Assembly (NCBI GenBank): GCA_030590405.1
Contig: JAUUYO010000036.1
Coordinates: forward strand, 1 to 17,010
Direction: 5' to 3'
Origin: Kangiellaceae bacterium
GTDB taxonomy: Bacteria > Pseudomonadota > Gammaproteobacteria > Enterobacterales > Kangiellaceae
Length of the DNA stretch: 17,010 bases
How positions within the stretch are numbered: position 1 is the stretch's first letter; each line of letters starts with the position of its first letter. This document shows positions 15,593-17,010 of this stretch, piece by piece. The notes beneath the pieces are model-generated. The model saw only the letters and a list, made by a program, of their open reading frames with translations, was not told where the DNA came from and searched no databases. A program made the position numbers and the translations under genes.

Positions 15593-15656
15593 TTTTAACC
15601 AGCGCATGTTGCAGAATCAAGAAAAAATTCCTGCTCTGCAAATGCGAACGTTAGCC
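15593..15656 (+). other. Integron attC recombination site
   Basis: The 64-base site folds as attC sites do. The outer R boxes are TAAC (15596-15599) and GTTA (15650-15653). An unpaired 3-base central spacer follows (CAG against AAC). The L boxes are CGCATGTTGCAG (15603-15614) and CTGCAAATGCG (15636-15646), giving 11 pairs with one bulged base, G15608, the hallmark extrahelical base. The variable terminal loop is 21 bases (15615-15635). The core site reads GTTAGCC, near the GTTRRRY consensus, so cleavage would fall between G15650 and T15651. Confidence 0.78.
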
Positions 15657-15667
15657 TGCAAATGCGA
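15636..15667. repeat. 12-bp direct repeat across the attC core
   Basis: CTGCAAATGCGA occurs at 15636-15647 (the attC L box) and again at 15656-15667, immediately past the core site. The second copy may be the remnant of another attC arm at the start of the next cassette. Confidence 0.8.
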
Positions 15668-15706
15668 TCTTGGTAGATATTAGTCGTCTATCAATAAAGG
15701 AGTGAA

Positions 15707-16687
15707 ATGAAATACGACACAAACCTGATAAATACAGAGCTAAAAAATTTCCCCAATATGGAGTTATCAATAACTCCTACGCCAATCTATCAATTACATA
15801 GAATATCTAAACGATTGGGCTGTAATATTTATATCATGAGAGAAGACTTAACAGGTTTTTGTATAGGCGGAAATAAGATTCGAAAGTTAGACTATTTAAT
15901 TGGTGATGCTATAGGTAAAGGCGCAGATACATTGATAACAACAGCAGCAAGCAGCTTCAGCAGGAATGCTGCTGCGGCTGGTAAAATTTTCGGGTTTGAA
16001 GTACATGTAGTGTTAACAGGAAATAAATCTGAACAAAACAGTGCTAGTCAGGCTTTGTTTCAACAGTTTGATAGTGTTCTTCATTACGTTGAGCAAACGG
16101 ATGAACATTCTTTGAAGAAAGAATATGGCAGAATTGTATCTGAACTCAGTAATCAAGGGAAAAAAATTTATCATTTACACCCTGGCGGAAGTGATGCTAT
16201 TGGCTCTCTAGGATATATCAATGCATTTAATCAAATAGTTCAATATTCACAAGATAAAGGAACACATTTCAATAAAATTATACATTCTTCTGGTTCAACT
16301 GCAACACAAGTTGGATTGTTATTAGGACAATCTATAAGTGAATATGATGTAACAATTATTGGAATAGCTGCTTCTCAAAAGAGTAAGATTCAAACCCAAA
16401 GGGTATATAAATTGGCTCAGTCAACTTCTCAGATGCTTGGTATTCAATTTGATAAATCTAAAATAGTTGTCGATGACAATTTTATGGGTTCTGGTTATGC
16501 TATTCCTTCAAAAGAAGCTGAACTTGCTGTCAAAATGTTTGCATCTACGGAAGGGGTGTTACTCGATGATATCTACTCGGGTAAAGCCGCTGCTGGTCTA
16601 ATTCATTACGCAGAAAATGGTATGTTTAATGAAGGTGATAACATCTTGTTTATACATACTGGAGGTAATTCTGGTTTATTTTACTAA
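15707..16687 (+). CDS. D-cysteine desulfhydrase / ACC deaminase family PLP enzyme
   Basis: This 326-residue fold-type II PLP enzyme is of normal family length. Relatives convert D-cysteine to pyruvate, H2S and ammonia, or open 1-aminocyclopropane-1-carboxylate; sequence alone does not decide which. The opening TPTPIYQLHRISKRLGCNIYIMREDLTG is typical. The PLP lysine is Lys57 in GGNKIRKLDYL. TTAASSFSRNAAAAGKIFGF is the substrate-loop region, HPGGSDAIGSLGY the phosphate-cup region, and IHSSGSTATQVGLLLG and FIHTGGNSGLFY follow as in the family. AAGGAG lies 4 bases before the ATG. Codon and base use is clearly more AT-rich than in pdhABC. The gene starts 56 bases after the attC core, so it may be the next integron cassette, but no attC is seen after it. 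Lateral acquisition is likely. Confidence 0.85.
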   Translation: MKYDTNLINTELKNFPNMELSITPTPIYQLHRISKRLGCNIYIMREDLTGFCIGGNKIRKLDYLIGDAIGKGADTLITTAASSFSRNAAAAGKIFGFEVHVVLTGNKSEQNSASQALFQQFDSVLHYVEQTDEHSLKKEYGRIVSELSNQGKKIYHLHPGGSDAIGSLGYINAFNQIVQYSQDKGTHFNKIIHSSGSTATQVGLLLGQSISEYDVTIIGIAASQKSKIQTQRVYKLAQSTSQMLGIQFDKSKIVVDDNFMGSGYAIPSKEAELAVKMFASTEGVLLDDIYSGKAAAGLIHYAENGMFNEGDNILFIHTGGNSGLFY

Positions 16688-16697
16688 TGCAGGGCCG

Positions 16698-16718
16698 TAG
16701 GTTGTATAACCCAACAAA
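16698..16718 (+). repeat. REP-like element, left copy
   Basis: The element reads GTAGGTTG, then TAT, then AACCCAACAA. It is related to the reverse complement of the right copy at 16797-16820 but lacks the middle GGTTGC stretch. GTAGGTTG-type palindromes are common REP sequences near RAYT genes. It lies 11 bases after the desulfhydrase stop. Confidence 0.55.
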
Positions 16719-16796
16719 AAAGGTTAAATAAAAAGACTGTTCAATTAAAATATTATGTTCGATGGCGAAAATGATGGAGTTGTGTTTTGGTCGGGA

Positions 16797-16820
16797 TTGT
16801 TGGGTTGCAACCCAACCTAC
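16797..16820 (-). repeat. REP-like palindromic element, right copy
   Basis: It contains the perfect 18-base palindrome GTTGGGTTGCAACCCAAC (16799-16816) followed by CTAC. Its end (CAACCTAC) is the exact complement of the start of the left copy (GTAGGTTG), so the two form an inverted pair about 100 bases apart, like a REPIN. A RAYT start codon follows 64 bases later. Confidence 0.65.
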
Positions 16821-16883
16821 AAAATAATGGTAAAATGTATGATGATATTAAAATGAAATCCAACGAATAAAAGGACTTACAAC

Positions 16884-17010
16884 ATGCAATACCGACGTGC
16901 AAATACCGAAGGAGGAACTTATTTTTTACCGTCAACTTGGCGCAACGAAACAAAACCCTATTGGTCAGGCTGGGTATGGAAAATCGCTAGGGGTACATCA
17001 GTCCCTCAAG
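16884..17010 (+). CDS. Chimeric ORF: RAYT N-terminus fused to Tse2-like toxin C-terminal half (partial, runs off window)
   Basis: The ATG at 16884 has AAGGA 8 bases upstream. The first 13 codons read MQYRRANTEGGTY, the hallmark start of REP-associated tyrosine transposases. In the normal frame RAYTs continue FFTVNLAQRNKTLLV, and that sequence is present here but one base out of frame: the T run at 16922-16927 has six T where seven are needed. As read, codons 14-27 become FLPSTWRNETKPYW. At 16964 the sequence switches to an exact copy of the toxin gene from 15167 on, in the toxin's own frame (SGWVWKIARGTSVPQ). In the original RAYT frame the fusion would stop at a TAG at 16988-16990. With the missing T the frame stays open to the window end. 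Whether it is expressed, and whether a half toxin is active, is unknown. It may be simply a RAYT remnant plus debris. Confidence 0.65.
   Translation, partial: MQYRRANTEGGTYFLPSTWRNETKPYWSGWVWKIARGTSVPQ
16964..17010 (+). repeat. Direct repeat, copy B (joined to RAYT fragment, cut by window end)
   Basis: It is identical over all 47 bases to 15167-15213 and reaches the window end, so the true repeat is probably longer. The GTC at the junction fits both the RAYT codon for Val (LLV) and the toxin sequence, a possible microhomology at the join. Confidence 0.97.

Noticed and set aside
16688..16883. A second attC site after the desulfhydrase gene
   Set aside because: TAAC and GTT motifs occur, but the only strong pairing is the GTTGGGTT/AACCCAAC REP palindrome; no paired L boxes with a bulged base and spacer were found.
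16753..16953. Minus-strand 66-codon frame over the REP/RAYT region
   Set aside because: It is the complement of the RAYT start and the REP palindrome and has no family resemblance or ribosome site.

Overview
The window looks like chromosomal DNA from a moderately AT-rich marine-type gammaproteobacterium. The evidence is the 180-kDa class NAD-glutamate dehydrogenase, DUF2799, DUF2835 and DUF4124 proteins, an E. coli-type aminopeptidase N, and a Gram-negative lipoprotein and Sec signal peptides. The genus cannot be fixed by reading alone; an Alteromonadales- or Kangiellaceae-like lineage would fit.

Positions 1-7413 are housekeeping and small accessory genes. A DUF2799 lipoprotein and a DUF2835 protein precede a complete 1623-residue NAD-glutamate dehydrogenase (plus strand). 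Next come a DUF4124 secreted protein (minus strand) whose signal peptide has been stretched by four 18-bp tandem repeats, a 65-residue unknown protein (plus) and a small zinc-ribbon membrane protein (minus).

Positions 7575-10211 (minus) hold pepN, full length in one continuous frame except for a single TAA. That TAA replaces the tyrosine inside the zinc-binding HEYFH motif. It is either a very young pseudogene or a base error.

Positions 10212-14867 are the divergent pyruvate dehydrogenase operon: E1-alpha, E1-beta and E2, with overlapping start and stop codons. It has a long, hairpin-rich leader in which GGAGT/ACTCC segments could alternatively pair with the Shine-Dalgarno sequence, a TTG start for E1-alpha, and a strong intrinsic terminator after E2. 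E2 carries two lipoyl domains and two apparent E1/E3-binding domains. No E3 gene is present in the window.

Positions 14868-17010 are accessory DNA and the most interesting part. A two-gene unit (a Tse2-like ADP-ribosyltransferase toxin candidate plus an acidic 80-residue partner) ends exactly at a well-formed integron attC site with paired R and L boxes, an unpaired spacer and one extrahelical G. It therefore appears to be an integron gene cassette, but no integrase or attI is visible. Next comes an AT-rich PLP enzyme of the D-cysteine desulfhydrase/ACC deaminase family. After it lies a pair of REP-like inverted repeats and the first ~27 codons of a REP-associated tyrosine transposase (RAYT). 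A one-base deletion in a T run, followed by recombination, joins the RAYT start in frame to a second copy of the C-terminal half of the toxin. The window ends inside this second copy, which is identical to the first over at least 47 bp.
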